The notes under the pieces: generated by a model | What the model was told of the DNA's origin: nothing | Databases searched by the model: none | Seen by the model: the letters and a program-made list of their open reading frames with translations, nothing else | Program-made: the position numbers and the translations under genes | Source: Croceimicrobium sp963974215 | GTDB taxonomy: Bacteria > Bacteroidota > Bacteroidia > Flavobacteriales > Schleiferiaceae | Length of the DNA: 64,000 bases | Direction of reading: 5' to 3' | Assembly: GCA_963974215.1 (NCBI GenBank) | Contig: CAXBBL010000004.1 | Span: forward strand, 62,001 to 126,000 | In this document: positions 7,877-16,757 of the stretch, in pieces | Layout: every line of letters begins with the position of its first letter | Position numbering within the stretch: position 1 is the first letter of the stretch

Positions 7877-8476
7877 TTAAAACTTTCCAAGCTTAACGTT
7901 AATCCCTAGTTCCCAACCCGAAAGATCTTGTTCAGCAATCATAAAAACGTCATTCGTTTTAATAAACTGATATCCGGCAAAGAGGGAAATCATTGCAGTT
8001 TGACCTAAGTTAAAATCAAATCCAACCCTAGGGGTAAAGGCTACCAAGGTGGTTTTGGAGATTCTGGAATCAGAATTCACGTTCTTAACCGATGCTCCTC
8101 CCAAACCAATTGGCAATGAAATAGAAGGGTGTAATAGATTGTGGCGAAAAGGCATGTATTCTAAAAATAATCCACCAAAGCCCATACTTAGATCCAAAGG
8201 ATTATCGTAGCCATAAAGAGCGCCATTAAAATCAGAAAAGCCGGTCATACCCTGACCAAATCCACCTATAGCAAATTGACTGTTTAACACAAGGGCTCCA
8301 TGACCACCGACCATAAAAGCTGTTTTTCCCAAAGGATTGATTAGGCTAACTCTAGGTCCGCCATAAGCTCCCCAACTAAGGGAGTCACTATTTAGTAAGG
8401 TGTTATTATCCTTCTTTTGCGCCACAACATTCAGCGTAAGCAAAAAATGGAAGATTAAAAGAATTGAGATTCTCAT
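7877..8476 (-). CDS. Secreted protein, probable outer-membrane beta-barrel
   Basis: It has a signal peptide (ISILLIFHFLLTLNVVAQ) and then alternating glycine-rich strands such as GPRVSLINPLGKTAFMVGGHG, FGGLFLEYMPF and VGFDFNLGQTAMISLFAGYQF. It ends in a hydrophobic strand (WELGINVKLGKF) as expected for a barrel. I did not recognise a specific family. It is 20 bp downstream of the S41 peptidase gene on the same strand and probably in its operon. Length is 199 aa. Confidence 0.6.
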   Translation of the reverse strand: MRISILLIFHFLLTLNVVAQKKDNNTLLNSDSLSWGAYGGPRVSLINPLGKTAFMVGGHGALVLNSQFAIGGFGQGMTGFSDFNGALYGYDNPLDLSMGFGGLFLEYMPFRHNLLHPSISLPIGLGGASVKNVNSDSRISKTTLVAFTPRVGFDFNLGQTAMISLFAGYQFIKTNDVFMIAEQDLSGWELGINVKLGKF

Positions 8477-8495
8477 TTTTGATAATATTTAAGGG

Positions 8496-9539
8496 TTAAA
8501 AATTGAAGTGTTGTTGCAAGTAATGGAGGCTTTCCTCAAGTACTTTGTCTTCCCCATTAAGGATGTCGGTTTCTGTATTTTGAATGTGTTTTGCTGGAGG
8601 AATGCCTACTTTTTCAAAGGTGTTTCCATCTGGGTTAGTAATGCGCTGAATGCTGTACTCGTAGCGCCAGCCGTTGGCCAAAAAGCGGGCAGGGCCTACG
8701 GTGGAAAGAGCACCAGCTGTGGTGTCACCTATTTGTGTTACATGAGCATAAGAGCGCATATTGAGGGTGAAAATTTCGGCTTCGCTGGCAGTAGCCGCAT
8801 CAGCTAAAAGGATAATGGGTTTTGTAAAATTGATAGCACCTGATTGATGTGTATAAAAAGCCTTGGGTTTGGTGAAATTATTTCGATCAGGCCCATTTTT
8901 AAATTGGGAATTATAGACATGGTGTCGCCCATCTGAAAAGTAAGATGAGTATTCAGCTGCAAGGCCATCGTAACCACCAATGCTGGTTCGAAGATCAATA
9001 ATCAAAGCATCGAGATTTCGGTAATCCAATTGCTGCAATATTGTACCTATTATTTCCACATTTTCATCGAGAAATGCAGCAATAAAGATGTAGCCTATAT
9101 TTTCTTTTCCAGCCATTCTGCCATAAAGGATGTAGTTGTTGGGTGAGGCAACGCCAGTGAGATAGTCATTGGCGATAAGCTCCAAATCAAATTCGGAGAC
9201 AGCCTGTTCAGCCTTTCCAGATCCAGAAACGAAGAATTCCCCATCCCTGTAAAGCTTGACATGCTCATCGTTTAGCTCGTCCAGCATTTCGGTAAGGATT
9301 TCCCAAAGCTCTTTTTTCGTGGTTTCAACGGTTACCCGCGGGCGATATTCCGAATACACATTTTCCCAGCTGCGTTCCCCAGGTAAAAAGCCGCTGTAGT
9401 TTTCATCTAGGTCCTGCCACACCGTTTCAAAAATGGCCACAGGTTTGTTGGGCTGATCCTCGTAAAGAAAAGATTTCTCACAAGCTTGCGCCAGAGCAGC
9501 TACAAACGCCAAGCTTACTATTCTTAAAAGTAATTTCAT
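8496..9539 (-). CDS. S41 family peptidase lipoprotein (C-terminal processing peptidase-like)
   Basis: The signal peptide ends in a lipobox-like AALAQACEK, so it is probably a periplasm-facing lipoprotein. A tail-specific protease core follows: NIGYIFIAAF, LDALIIDLRTSIGGYDG and ILLADAATASEAEIFTLNMRS, in which the serine of the ATASEAE segment would be the nucleophile, then GDTTAGALSTVG. The usual DLRxNxGG reads DLRTSIGG. No PDZ domain is obvious. Length is 347 aa. Four bases separate it from the upstream gene at 9544, suggesting one operon with the two neighbouring surface proteins. Confidence 0.8.
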   Translation of the reverse strand: MKLLLRIVSLAFVAALAQACEKSFLYEDQPNKPVAIFETVWQDLDENYSGFLPGERSWENVYSEYRPRVTVETTKKELWEILTEMLDELNDEHVKLYRDGEFFVSGSGKAEQAVSEFDLELIANDYLTGVASPNNYILYGRMAGKENIGYIFIAAFLDENVEIIGTILQQLDYRNLDALIIDLRTSIGGYDGLAAEYSSYFSDGRHHVYNSQFKNGPDRNNFTKPKAFYTHQSGAINFTKPIILLADAATASEAEIFTLNMRSYAHVTQIGDTTAGALSTVGPARFLANGWRYEYSIQRITNPDGNTFEKVGIPPAKHIQNTETDILNGEDKVLEESLHYLQQHFNF

Positions 9540-9543
9540 GATT

Positions 9544-10317
9544 TTAAAATTTAAAGTTGAGGCCTAGTATCAGTTGATGGGTGGCAAAAGCGATCTTCTC
9601 ATCGTCATTTAATTCGGTGTAGCCTGCTTCGTATTTGGCCTGAAGAGCCAGCCACGTAAACACGTCATAGCCAGCAGAAAGCCATACTTCCGGGGCAAAG
9701 TATTTATCAGGAGTATGCCACTGAACGTAGTCAAAAAGATAGTTGAGTATGTGCTCATCAGAGTCTTCGCCAAAGCCAGAGTAGGCTGGGCGGCTGTTTG
9801 TGGCGATCAGCGGTAAGCTGGCTTCAGCGGTGAAGTTCCAACGGTTGTTTTGATAATCGATGCGCGCGCTGGCGGCAAAGTTGCTGGTGCTCAGATAGCT
9901 GTAGGCAGAACTCAGGTCGTACTCGTCCTCCCAAGTGATGATTTGAGAACCAATTTTGTACCGAGGCCCAATGTAAAAACGGCAGCCGTCAGCCTCGCCA
10001 AGCTTCCACAAGTGGCTTACTTTCAGGTCCATGCCAAGTAATTGTGTTTCAAAATCTTCACTAGCATTGGTAGAAAGCAGTGCCGCCCACCCTTGCAGTT
10101 CAAAGTCCCAAATATGACCCCTGCGGGTAAAGTGCTGCAAGCGCAACTCAGACTGCATGCTGCCCAGGTCATAGCTCAAGGGCGAGTAACTTTGATCTTT
10201 CCACTGGCCGGTGCCACTGCCATACAGCAAGCTTAGTTGGTTGCGGTTTTCAGTAAGGCTTTGTGCGCCAAGACTAGCGGCAAAGCACAGGATCACAAGT
10301 AATTGAATCGTTTTCAT
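9544..10317 (-). CDS. Secreted protein, probable outer-membrane beta-barrel
   Basis: The start at 10317 gives a clean signal peptide (MKTIQLLVILCFAASLGAQS); the frame also offers 10362, which would add 15 unlikely residues. The mature protein has many aromatic, alternating strands and ends GLNFKF, a typical barrel terminus. No family is recognised. It is probably the first gene of a three-gene operon with the S41 peptidase and another barrel protein downstream. Confidence 0.6.
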   Translation of the reverse strand: MKTIQLLVILCFAASLGAQSLTENRNQLSLLYGSGTGQWKDQSYSPLSYDLGSMQSELRLQHFTRRGHIWDFELQGWAALLSTNASEDFETQLLGMDLKVSHLWKLGEADGCRFYIGPRYKIGSQIITWEDEYDLSSAYSYLSTSNFAASARIDYQNNRWNFTAEASLPLIATNSRPAYSGFGEDSDEHILNYLFDYVQWHTPDKYFAPEVWLSAGYDVFTWLALQAKYEAGYTELNDDEKIAFATHQLILGLNFKF

Positions 10318-10414
10318 TTGTAAAATATTTAGATTGGTTATGGAAATAGTTAGCCCTTGCAACCACGGTAGTTACCGGTCGCTAATAAGAAAAACTTAAG
10401 TGTTTAGAATGCGT

Positions 10415-11131
10415 TTAGGTGCTGCTCATAATGGCGGTGATTATGACGATATCTTGTAGAAAATGAATCAGCCAGGCCCCGAAAATTCCTTTAGTTTCCA
10501 ATATGGATTTAGCCAAAAGCCATCCCAGGAAAAAGGCCAGAAACACCCCTGACACTCCGCCCGGGGTTCCCCAGTAGTGTACCATTCCGAAGAGGCCCCC
10601 AGAGATTAGCGCAATCAGGTGATCTGGGAGAAGTTCCTTTAGGGAAACCACCACGCCCAGTCTTGTAATGCTTTCTTCCACAAAAGAATTGATCAAAGCA
10701 AAAAGCAAACTCAAGGGTAAAACCAAAGCCAAGTGTTCATACGCCAAGTTGCTATGCTGTAAGTAAATCACCGAAGTAGTTACCAGCGTAATTACCACAG
10801 CGAAGTTTATTCCGTAATGCATCCAATTCTGACCGTCTTTTGGCTTGATTCCAGCCAAGGGTGCAGGCTTGATTTTAGCTTTCAGGCTTCCTTTCTGGAA
10901 ATACTGTTGCAATTGGCTTGGCCTGCTTTTATTCAGAATAAACAGAAAAACAAAGGTTCCAAAAAGACTAAAGCCTTGGTACAATAACTGTCGGTTTACA
11001 GCTTGTGGCATCCTTGCCAGAATTTGATGATCCGGGAGTGAATGGTAAAGGATGGGTAGGGCTGCTGTAAAAGCTACGGTTACTAAAAAAAGCCAGCAAG
11101 TGGACGATTTCGAAGCAGTTGAGGCGTTCAT
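10415..11131 (-). CDS. CPBP family intramembrane glutamic endopeptidase
   Basis: This is a multi-pass membrane protease of the CAAX/bacteriocin-processing (CPBP) family. The family motifs are visible in order: EESITRLG (the EExxxR signature), FGMVHYWGTPGG (FxxxH) and a final helix GAWLIHFLQD with the conserved HxxxD/N-like pattern. Hydrophobic segments fill most of the 238 residues. It lies 17 bp downstream of the SDR gene at 11149 and so is probably driven by the operator-bearing promoter at 12067-12117. The substrate is unknown. Confidence 0.85.
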   Translation of the reverse strand: MNASTASKSSTCWLFLVTVAFTAALPILYHSLPDHQILARMPQAVNRQLLYQGFSLFGTFVFLFILNKSRPSQLQQYFQKGSLKAKIKPAPLAGIKPKDGQNWMHYGINFAVVITLVTTSVIYLQHSNLAYEHLALVLPLSLLFALINSFVEESITRLGVVVSLKELLPDHLIALISGGLFGMVHYWGTPGGVSGVFLAFFLGWLLAKSILETKGIFGAWLIHFLQDIVIITAIMSST

Positions 11132-11148
11132 ATCCTTTTTTTTAATTT

Positions 11149-12030
11149 TTATCGGGCTTGTTCTGTTTCTACTTGGAAAAACTCAAACAGGCGGTGCGAA
11201 CCATAGCGAGGAGCCACATTGTTCATTGCCATAGCGGTCATAAAAAACTCAATGGGGCCGTAAGTCTTAGAGGAAGTGAAGGTGCGGAGTAGGCTGATCG
11301 TAAGTCGTCTGCTCCAATCGGGAAGGTGGGTGATTTTCACATCCTTGTACCAACTGTCCAGTGCCAGTGCCGCAATTTCATTTTGGGTCAGAATATCGGG
11401 GCCGCCTACCGTCATTTCCCTTTCGGGGGATGTAATGGCATCAACCACCACCTCGGCCAGATCGGCACCATGTATGGGGTTGAGGAGGTATTGACCAGAA
11501 CCAAACAAATACACCCTACCGCGTTTCGCCATGTCCAGAAAATCACGCATATCAGAGAAAAATCCGTTAGGGCGCATTACAGTGTAGTTGAGGCCTGAGT
11601 TTTTCAGTTCATCAACAAAAGCTTCCTTCGCTTGGAAGATTTTTAGGTGCCTCATTTTATCGCCATTGATGGCCGAGATGTAGATAAACTTTTTCACCCC
11701 GGCTTTTTGGGCTTCGCGTAGAAGGTTCAGGTTGGCCTGATAGTCCACATCCATATAAGTAAGGCCGTTCTTTTGGCGGGTAATGCCCACGGTGCTAATC
11801 ACCACATCCATGCCTTCGAAGATGTCTTTTAGTGTTTCAGGGCGGGTTACTTGAGCTTCAATGATCTGATCAGGATTCAATTCCTTTAGCTTTTGAGGGC
11901 TGCGCGCTATCGCCATAAAGGAAATGCTTCGGTCAGCCAGTTCTTTCAGTATGTAGCCACCGAGGTAGCCGGTAGACCCTGCCACTAAGACTTTCGTATT
12001 TTTCATTTCAATATTCATTTGTCGGTTCAC
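11149..12030 (-). CDS. NAD(P)-binding atypical SDR/NmrA-like oxidoreductase
   Basis: The Rossmann motif GSTGYLGGYI follows KVLVA near the N-terminus, then VISTVGIT, the YISAINGD segment and MRPNGFFSD. This is the pattern of atypical short-chain dehydrogenases of the NmrA/NAD-dependent epimerase group. There is no classical YxxxK, so it may be a sensor or reductase rather than a standard dehydrogenase. ATG codons at 12030, 12018 and 12006 are all possible; 12006 (MKNTKV) fits the domain best. It heads an operon with the CPBP protease. Confidence 0.8.
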   Translation of the reverse strand: MNRQMNIEMKNTKVLVAGSTGYLGGYILKELADRSISFMAIARSPQKLKELNPDQIIEAQVTRPETLKDIFEGMDVVISTVGITRQKNGLTYMDVDYQANLNLLREAQKAGVKKFIYISAINGDKMRHLKIFQAKEAFVDELKNSGLNYTVMRPNGFFSDMRDFLDMAKRGRVYLFGSGQYLLNPIHGADLAEVVVDAITSPEREMTVGGPDILTQNEIAALALDSWYKDVKITHLPDWSRRLTISLLRTFTSSKTYGPIEFFMTAMAMNNVAPRYGSHRLFEFFQVETEQAR

Positions 12031-12066
12031 TTTTATGTTTTAGGTCATTCCTTTAAAATGACAAGG

Positions 12067-12117
12067 CAAAGGTGCAAAGGGGAGGCAGGCCAGTCGTCCG
12101 TGATTATGATTTCGGAC
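12067..12117 (-). promoter_or_regulatory. Promoter with 22-bp palindromic operator, SDR-CPBP operon
   Basis: The operator GTCCGTGATT/ATGATTTCGGAC at 12096-12117 is a near-palindrome with perfect GTCCG/CGGAC ends. On the minus strand it is followed after exactly 25 nt by TTTG (complement of CAAA at 12067-12070), the likely -7 element. The 25-nt spacing recurs at nine other promoters in this window. Confidence 0.75.
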
Positions 12118-12507
12118 TTTTTTTGGGAAAAGAAACGCGGAAGACGCTGATTGGCCCCATTGGCTTGGCTAGTTGAATTAGGAATTTAAGATCACTCTGT
12201 TTAGTCTGCCTTCTCCATTCAGGTATCTACAAGAAATTCTTTGGGACTGGCTGGCAGCGGAGGAAAGGCCGCAGTTTATTTTTTATAGTTGAAGTAACAG
12301 GCTCTACGGTGTAGCTATTGAATAGACATCCAAACACAAGAAGGTCAAATCTTGTGGGCAGGCGTATCCCTCACCATTGCTGAACCTTATGAAATGACGT
12401 GAGGGGAACGAGCGAGGGGTGGACTAAATGAAAAACAAACAGCCCAAAACCTATCAAAGGGCTCTGGGCTGCAATTTTAACTGGTGTATGCTTTAGCTAG
12501 CGTTCTA
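12118..12507. other. Spacer between the SDR promoter and the 12508 gene
   Basis: The first part (to about 12230) resembles 13269-13370, the region upstream of the next operator: both carry AACGCG..GACGCTGAT, a GAATTAGG box and CTCTG..TTAG..CCTTCTCC. This indicates a duplicated block that includes the operators. No gene is visible in the remainder apart from the terminator at 12440-12471. Confidence 0.5.
12440..12471 (-). terminator. Terminator after the 12508-13158 gene
   Basis: CAGCCCA/TGGGCTG pair across an 18-base loop; on the minus strand TTTGTTTTTCATTT follows. Confidence 0.6.
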
Positions 12508-13158
12508 CTAAAACTTCACACCTAAGTAGATATTGGGCTCAAATAGAAAATAATTCTTCCACTGATTATCCAGCTTTTGAAATTCTACAGGAGTATTGGT
12601 GTCAAAAACCCAGAATTGAGAGTGCACTTGAGGTTCCACAAAAAATTGTTTTTTCTTACCAAAAGCAAAATGATAGCCTAGGTGGAAGGAGTTGTACAAC
12701 TTAAAGCCGTTTTGAATCTTCGATTCATTCTCATCTAGATAGGTTTTGAATTGAGGCAAAACTTCTGCAGTGGCAAACAGTCCTTTCCATAACATGCGTT
12801 GATAGGATAACCCTATTCCAGTTTCACGCACATGGCCAGGGTAAAACTCGGTTCCAGACTCTACCTTATCTAGTAAATCATCCCACCAGAGTATACCCAT
12901 GGGTTGAAACAAGCGCCATGAAGCTAATTTTACTCCTATTATATTTTTCGCGTCCAACTCATACTTTACATGAAGTTCAATATGCTGCGTATGGGTTCTG
13001 TCATCCCAGGATTTATTGGCCAACTGCGGTAATATTATTCCAGGGAGACTTATCCTAAATCTATTATTAAAATCAGCCTTATTCACTTTTTGTGAACTAA
13101 GCTGTGCAGAGGCGTTTAGCGTGAAAATGGCGGTTAAAAGAATTAGTAAGCTTTTCAT
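12508..13158 (-). CDS. Secreted protein, probable outer-membrane beta-barrel
   Basis: A signal peptide (KSLLILLTAIFTLNASAQ) precedes amphipathic strands such as HIELHVKYELDAKNIIGVKLA, GIGLSYQRMLWKGLFATAEVLPQF and FHLGYHFAFGKKKQFFVEPQ, ending FEPNIYLGVKF. This looks like a small beta-barrel of 216 aa without a recognised family. It is a single-gene unit with its own terminator and its own operator-bearing promoter at 13218-13268, so it is a probable member of the regulon described in the findings. Confidence 0.6.
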   Translation of the reverse strand: MKSLLILLTAIFTLNASAQLSSQKVNKADFNNRFRISLPGIILPQLANKSWDDRTHTQHIELHVKYELDAKNIIGVKLASWRLFQPMGILWWDDLLDKVESGTEFYPGHVRETGIGLSYQRMLWKGLFATAEVLPQFKTYLDENESKIQNGFKLYNSFHLGYHFAFGKKKQFFVEPQVHSQFWVFDTNTPVEFQKLDNQWKNYFLFEPNIYLGVKF

Positions 13159-13217
13159 GATTGTAAATTTTAAATAGTTTTTAAAAAGTCATGACCGAAT
13201 CATGTGATCTGACAGGG

Positions 13218-13268
13218 CAAAGGTGCGGATGGGAGTAGGACGGGTCGTCCGAAAATATGATTTCGGAC
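13218..13268 (-). promoter_or_regulatory. Promoter with 22-bp palindromic operator, 12508 gene
   Basis: GTCCGAAAAT/ATGATTTCGGAC at 13247-13268 has perfect GTCCGAAA../..TTTCGGAC arms. CAAA at 13218-13221 (TTTG on the minus strand) is exactly 25 nt downstream. The surrounding 150 bases resemble the 12067-12230 region. Bases 13269-13455 hold no visible gene. Confidence 0.75.
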
Positions 13269-13455
13269 TTTTTTAGTGAAAAACGCGATTGACGCTGATC
13301 GGTCAGATTTGCGCGGGTAGTGGAATTAGGGCCAAAGGTTGCTCTGCTTAGCCCTTCTCCGTTACACCAGAGCGTACGCTTGGAGTAAATTAAAGAGGTA
13401 ACCACAAAGGGGGTCATCGGTGAAAACCCGCACAATGCGCGACATCAGTTTTACT

Positions 13456-14601
13456 CTAATATTGCGCCCTTTTTTTCAGCTGCGTCATCACTTTTGCTAA
13501 AAACACAACATGTTCCTTTAGGTACTCCGTTTGGTTGAAGGTGCCCATGAGATACACATCCCACTCAGGACAGTGGTACATAAAAGAGCCGGTGCTGCCG
13601 CTGTGGCCAATGAGGCTTACGTCAGGTAAGGTAAAGAAGAGTTCCTTCAGTTCAAATTTTCGCAGGCCATAGCCGTAATACATCCCTTTAGATTCGGGAG
13701 TCCAGTTTTGCATTTTTTCTAATGAATTTGGCAAAACAATTTCACCATTGATTAGAGCTTGTTCAAAAATCAGTAGGTCTTCACATGTGGTAAGCAATCC
13801 TCCACCGGCCCAGTCTAGGCTGAGGCTGGTGTAGGTGCTTATTTCCAAATCTTCAACATATAACTCAGCCATTGTGCCAGTTTTCCCAAGAGGTGTAGCG
13901 CGTAGGTGCATGCTGGTGTGCGCCATATTTAGCGGACTGAAAATACGTTCTTCAAAAACCTGGTGTAAGGTCTTGCCCGTGATATTCTCGATAATCATAC
14001 CGAGCAGAATGTATTCCGTATCTGAATAATGGTAGCCCGTGCCAGGAGAAAAATGGTGCTGCATCTGGTCTTTGGCAAACAACAGTAACTCTATAGGCGT
14101 CCAAAAGTGTGCAGTGTCGGTTACCAAAAGTTCACGCATAGAAGGCCCACTGGCAGGCTGGTCTTCAAAATAGTCAGGCAACCCAGATTGATGCTGAAGG
14201 AGATGAGCCACGGTGATTTTATTTGAATAATCCACCCCTTCATACAGGTGCAGACTGTCCATTATGTCTTTGGCGAGATATTTTGAAATCAGGTCATCAA
14301 ACTGTAGTTTACCTTCTTCTTGAAGCAATACGATGGTGGTAGCCGTAAAGGTTTTGCCAATGCTAGCGGAGTGAAATGGATTGCTGGTGCTAACCTCGGT
14401 TCCATCTTTAAACTTACCTTCAGCCCAGTTAAAGTTTAAATCGAGTTTATTGGAGTGTATGGCAAAAAAGGCGTTGTGTACGTCTTTGCTTTTTAACTCC
14501 TTTTCAAAGAGCTTCCTGATTTTTTGCTCTTCTTTGCTTGGCTGCGAAAAGACTGTATTTACAATAAGGAGTATTCCTGAAAAAGTGATTGATGCTTTCA
14601 T
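13456..14601 (-). CDS. Serine hydrolase of the beta-lactamase/penicillin-binding family
   Basis: This is a class C-like serine hydrolase (beta-lactamase domain family) with an export signal, MKASITFSGILLIVNTVFSQ. The catalytic SxxK is in FHSASIGKTFTATT; the YxN-like motif is in GYHYSDTEYILLG; a late HSGSTGSF supplies the third motif. Start 14601 is chosen because the likely -7 element lies at 14628-14631, inside the longer frame that begins at 14643. That gives 381 aa. The true substrate may be a peptide, ester or cell-wall fragment rather than an antibiotic. Confidence 0.85.
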   Translation of the reverse strand: MKASITFSGILLIVNTVFSQPSKEEQKIRKLFEKELKSKDVHNAFFAIHSNKLDLNFNWAEGKFKDGTEVSTSNPFHSASIGKTFTATTIVLLQEEGKLQFDDLISKYLAKDIMDSLHLYEGVDYSNKITVAHLLQHQSGLPDYFEDQPASGPSMRELLVTDTAHFWTPIELLLFAKDQMQHHFSPGTGYHYSDTEYILLGMIIENITGKTLHQVFEERIFSPLNMAHTSMHLRATPLGKTGTMAELYVEDLEISTYTSLSLDWAGGGLLTTCEDLLIFEQALINGEIVLPNSLEKMQNWTPESKGMYYGYGLRKFELKELFFTLPDVSLIGHSGSTGSFMYHCPEWDVYLMGTFNQTEYLKEHVVFLAKVMTQLKKRAQY

Positions 14602-14627
14602 TTTTTTTATGGTTTTAAATGATGACG

Positions 14628-14678
14628 CAAAAGTGAAAGACACTTATTCGTCAATAGTCCGTGTTTATAATTCAGGAC
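14628..14678 (-). promoter_or_regulatory. Promoter with 22-bp operator overlapping the MFS stop codon
   Basis: GTCCGTGTTT/ATAATTCAGGAC at 14657-14678 lies exactly 25 nt upstream (minus strand) of TTTG (CAAA at 14628-14631). The operator overlaps the last codons and stop of the upstream MFS gene, so it is conserved despite sitting partly in coding sequence. Confidence 0.75.
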
Positions 14679-15934
14679 AGATTGCTGGATGATTCCTTGC
14701 TTTGAGGGTGGTTTGTGGAAAAAGTGGCTAGGCGAGAAATTTTAAGCGTAAAAAATAGGGTAAAGCCCATCAACACAACGACAACAATAGATAGTGTAGG
14801 ATAATTGAGCATTTTACCCTCTTCATTTTGAAAAACAATCCAGCCCGAAGCCGTAGCAGCCAAACCCGCGCAAATGAGCTGAAGAGCTGAGTCAAAGGTC
14901 ATAAAAGAGCCTCGATCTGATTTTTTGGGAATTTCTAAGCCAAGCGCTCCTGAGCAAATCATACGTCCGGCCATACCTGTAAAAAGAAGGGTGTTGCAAA
15001 CCACTACCCATACAATACCCGCCTCCTCTAGCTGAGAAATGGTGATTACCATAATGGCGGCAATTCCAGTACCCATGGCAAAGACTTTAAAGTGACTGGT
15101 TTTGTCTGCCAGCTTTCCTATCAGCGGGCTCAGCACTATGGTGGCAATGCCTGAGGCACCAAAAACAATGGCCAACTGATCTTCAGATATCAATTGGTTT
15201 TTGATGTAAAAAACAGAGACAAACGTCATAAAAAGTACATCTGCAATTACTATGATGATATTATTGGCAAACACAAACCAATACGAGGGTGTGGTAACAA
15301 TGCCTTTGAGTTTAGCCGCCACATTATTCTGCTCTTTAAGATGACCGGTTATGGGCTTTATAATAAAAAGGGAAAGGACAAGAAATAGCAAACCTACCGA
15401 TAGAATAATGAAATAAGCCACTTGCCATTGATAACGGGAGGCCAAGGAAATAGCGGCTGGGAGGCCTAAAACCTGGCAAAGGGCAAAGGCTACGTGAAGT
15501 AGGCCCATAGCTCTTCCTCGCTGTTGCAAAGAGAAAATCTCACTAACCATAGCATAACAAAGAGCGGCAATTACACCCCCAAAAATGCCAGTAAACACCC
15601 GTGCGGCTATCAGCATCCAAAAGCCCTGCGCTAACGCGGATGACAGAATGCCAACTAAAAATCCGGTATAGATAAACAGCAAAAGTTTTTTACGCTCAAA
15701 CCGATCGGCAAAGGTGCTGAAGCTTAATGCGGAAGCTCCCGCACTGATAGAGTAGGCCGATACTACATATCCAAATTGGCTCGTGTTCAGATCTAGCGCG
15801 GGCATTACCATAGCACTGATAGCCGGCAATAGCATAAAATCGAGCACCATGGTAAACAGTAAACCAGCAATACATATTAGCAATTGTATTTGATAAGAAC
15901 TGAATTTTTGGATTGCGGAGGTGGAAATTTTCAT
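14672..15934 (-). CDS. MFS transporter, DHA1-like
   Basis: This is a 12-helix major facilitator transporter of 420 aa. The loop between helices 2 and 3 reads FADRFERKKLL, close to the MFS motif A pattern GxxxDRxGRR, and AARVFTGIFGGVIAA is typical of helix 4. The second half contains the matching GKLADKTSHFK. It is probably a proton-driven exporter of small molecules, but the substrate is not readable. It is 12 bp downstream of the DUF4386 gene and shares the promoter at 16660-16710. Its stop overlaps the operator of the next gene. Confidence 0.85.
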   Translation of the reverse strand: MKISTSAIQKFSSYQIQLLICIAGLLFTMVLDFMLLPAISAMVMPALDLNTSQFGYVVSAYSISAGASALSFSTFADRFERKKLLLFIYTGFLVGILSSALAQGFWMLIAARVFTGIFGGVIAALCYAMVSEIFSLQQRGRAMGLLHVAFALCQVLGLPAAISLASRYQWQVAYFIILSVGLLFLVLSLFIIKPITGHLKEQNNVAAKLKGIVTTPSYWFVFANNIIIVIADVLFMTFVSVFYIKNQLISEDQLAIVFGASGIATIVLSPLIGKLADKTSHFKVFAMGTGIAAIMVITISQLEEAGIVWVVVCNTLLFTGMAGRMICSGALGLEIPKKSDRGSFMTFDSALQLICAGLAATASGWIVFQNEEGKMLNYPTLSIVVVVLMGFTLFFTLKISRLATFSTNHPQSKESSSNLS

Positions 15935-15946
15935 AGGCTTAAAACT

Positions 15947-16639
15947 TTAGCGCAAAAAATTAGCAGGAAAACGCTTCACAGGCAATACGTTTTGACGGGA
16001 TTCAAGTTCTGACTTGTGCTGAAAAAGCGCCCAAAGGGTAAAAATTATCTCACCTAAAAAGGTATAGTCTGATACCAATATCTTTTCATACCAAAGCAGG
16101 TAAAACAGGCTATCGATGATGTAACCAAGGCCTGAAATTAGGAGCAAAACACCAAGGAGCTTTACCCATCTAGATTGGAATAAAAGAGCGTAACCCACAG
16201 GCAACAGCCATAGACCCCAAAATAGGGTGGCTATAAAAACCCCTGCTTGGTAAAGATTCAAGTAGAGAGCAACCATCTCGGGGTTTGAAGATTCCTGTGA
16301 AAAATGTAGAACGGACACATTATTGAGCTCATTAACTAATGAGATAATGGCCCCTGTCATTAAAAGAAGCGCTGCACTAACCGCAAGGGTAGATGAGAAT
16401 TTCTTTAACCAACGGTAAGTGAAAATAGCTAAAAAAAGACTGGAGGCATTCATCGAAACGGTAGCTAATATACCGTTCCTCAATAGCTGTGGGTTTGCAT
16501 TAACTTGAGCATAAGTGTTGGTGACACTTTCGTAGTCATACAGCGTAATAGGAACATAGGCCATGCCGAAGAATCCAAAAATAATGAGTAGCACAAAGCT
16601 CACGCCCATTAGTCTGGCATAGTTGAAATTGGTTTTCAT
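15947..16639 (-). CDS. DUF4386 family multi-pass membrane protein (paralogue of 27044-27727)
   Basis: It has about seven hydrophobic segments in 230 aa, starting YARLMGVSFVLLIIFGFFGM, with an extracytoplasmic stretch after the first helix and the typical later segments LWLLPVGYALL and LLLISGLGYIIDSLFYL. This matches the DUF4386 family of unknown function, which often sits near AraC-type regulators. The gene follows a TolB-TPR-AraC regulator and an operator, and precedes an MFS exporter in the same operon. A second DUF4386 gene is arranged similarly at 27 kb. Confidence 0.8.
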   Translation of the reverse strand: MKTNFNYARLMGVSFVLLIIFGFFGMAYVPITLYDYESVTNTYAQVNANPQLLRNGILATVSMNASSLFLAIFTYRWLKKFSSTLAVSAALLLMTGAIISLVNELNNVSVLHFSQESSNPEMVALYLNLYQAGVFIATLFWGLWLLPVGYALLFQSRWVKLLGVLLLISGLGYIIDSLFYLLWYEKILVSDYTFLGEIIFTLWALFQHKSELESRQNVLPVKRFPANFLR

Positions 16640-16659
16640 CTTTTAGTTTTTATGCTCCG

Positions 16660-16710
16660 CAAAACTGCCTAAATAAAGTGCGCTCGTCGTCCTGCATTAC
16701 ATTTCTGCAC
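16660..16710 (-). promoter_or_regulatory. Promoter with 22-bp operator, DUF4386-MFS operon
   Basis: GTCCTGCATT/ACATTTCTGCAC at 16689-16710 has one weak position in the right arm. CAAA at 16660-16663 is exactly 25 nt downstream on the minus strand. It lies 47 bp after the stop of the regulator gene at 16758. Confidence 0.7.
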
Positions 16711-16757
16711 TTTATTTGAACTATTGAGACCTTAATAATTGAGCACATATTTGCCCC

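Noticed and set aside
13181..13435. 84-codon minus-strand frame upstream of the 12508 gene
   Set aside because: It overlaps the operator and duplicated promoter region and has no protein-like character.
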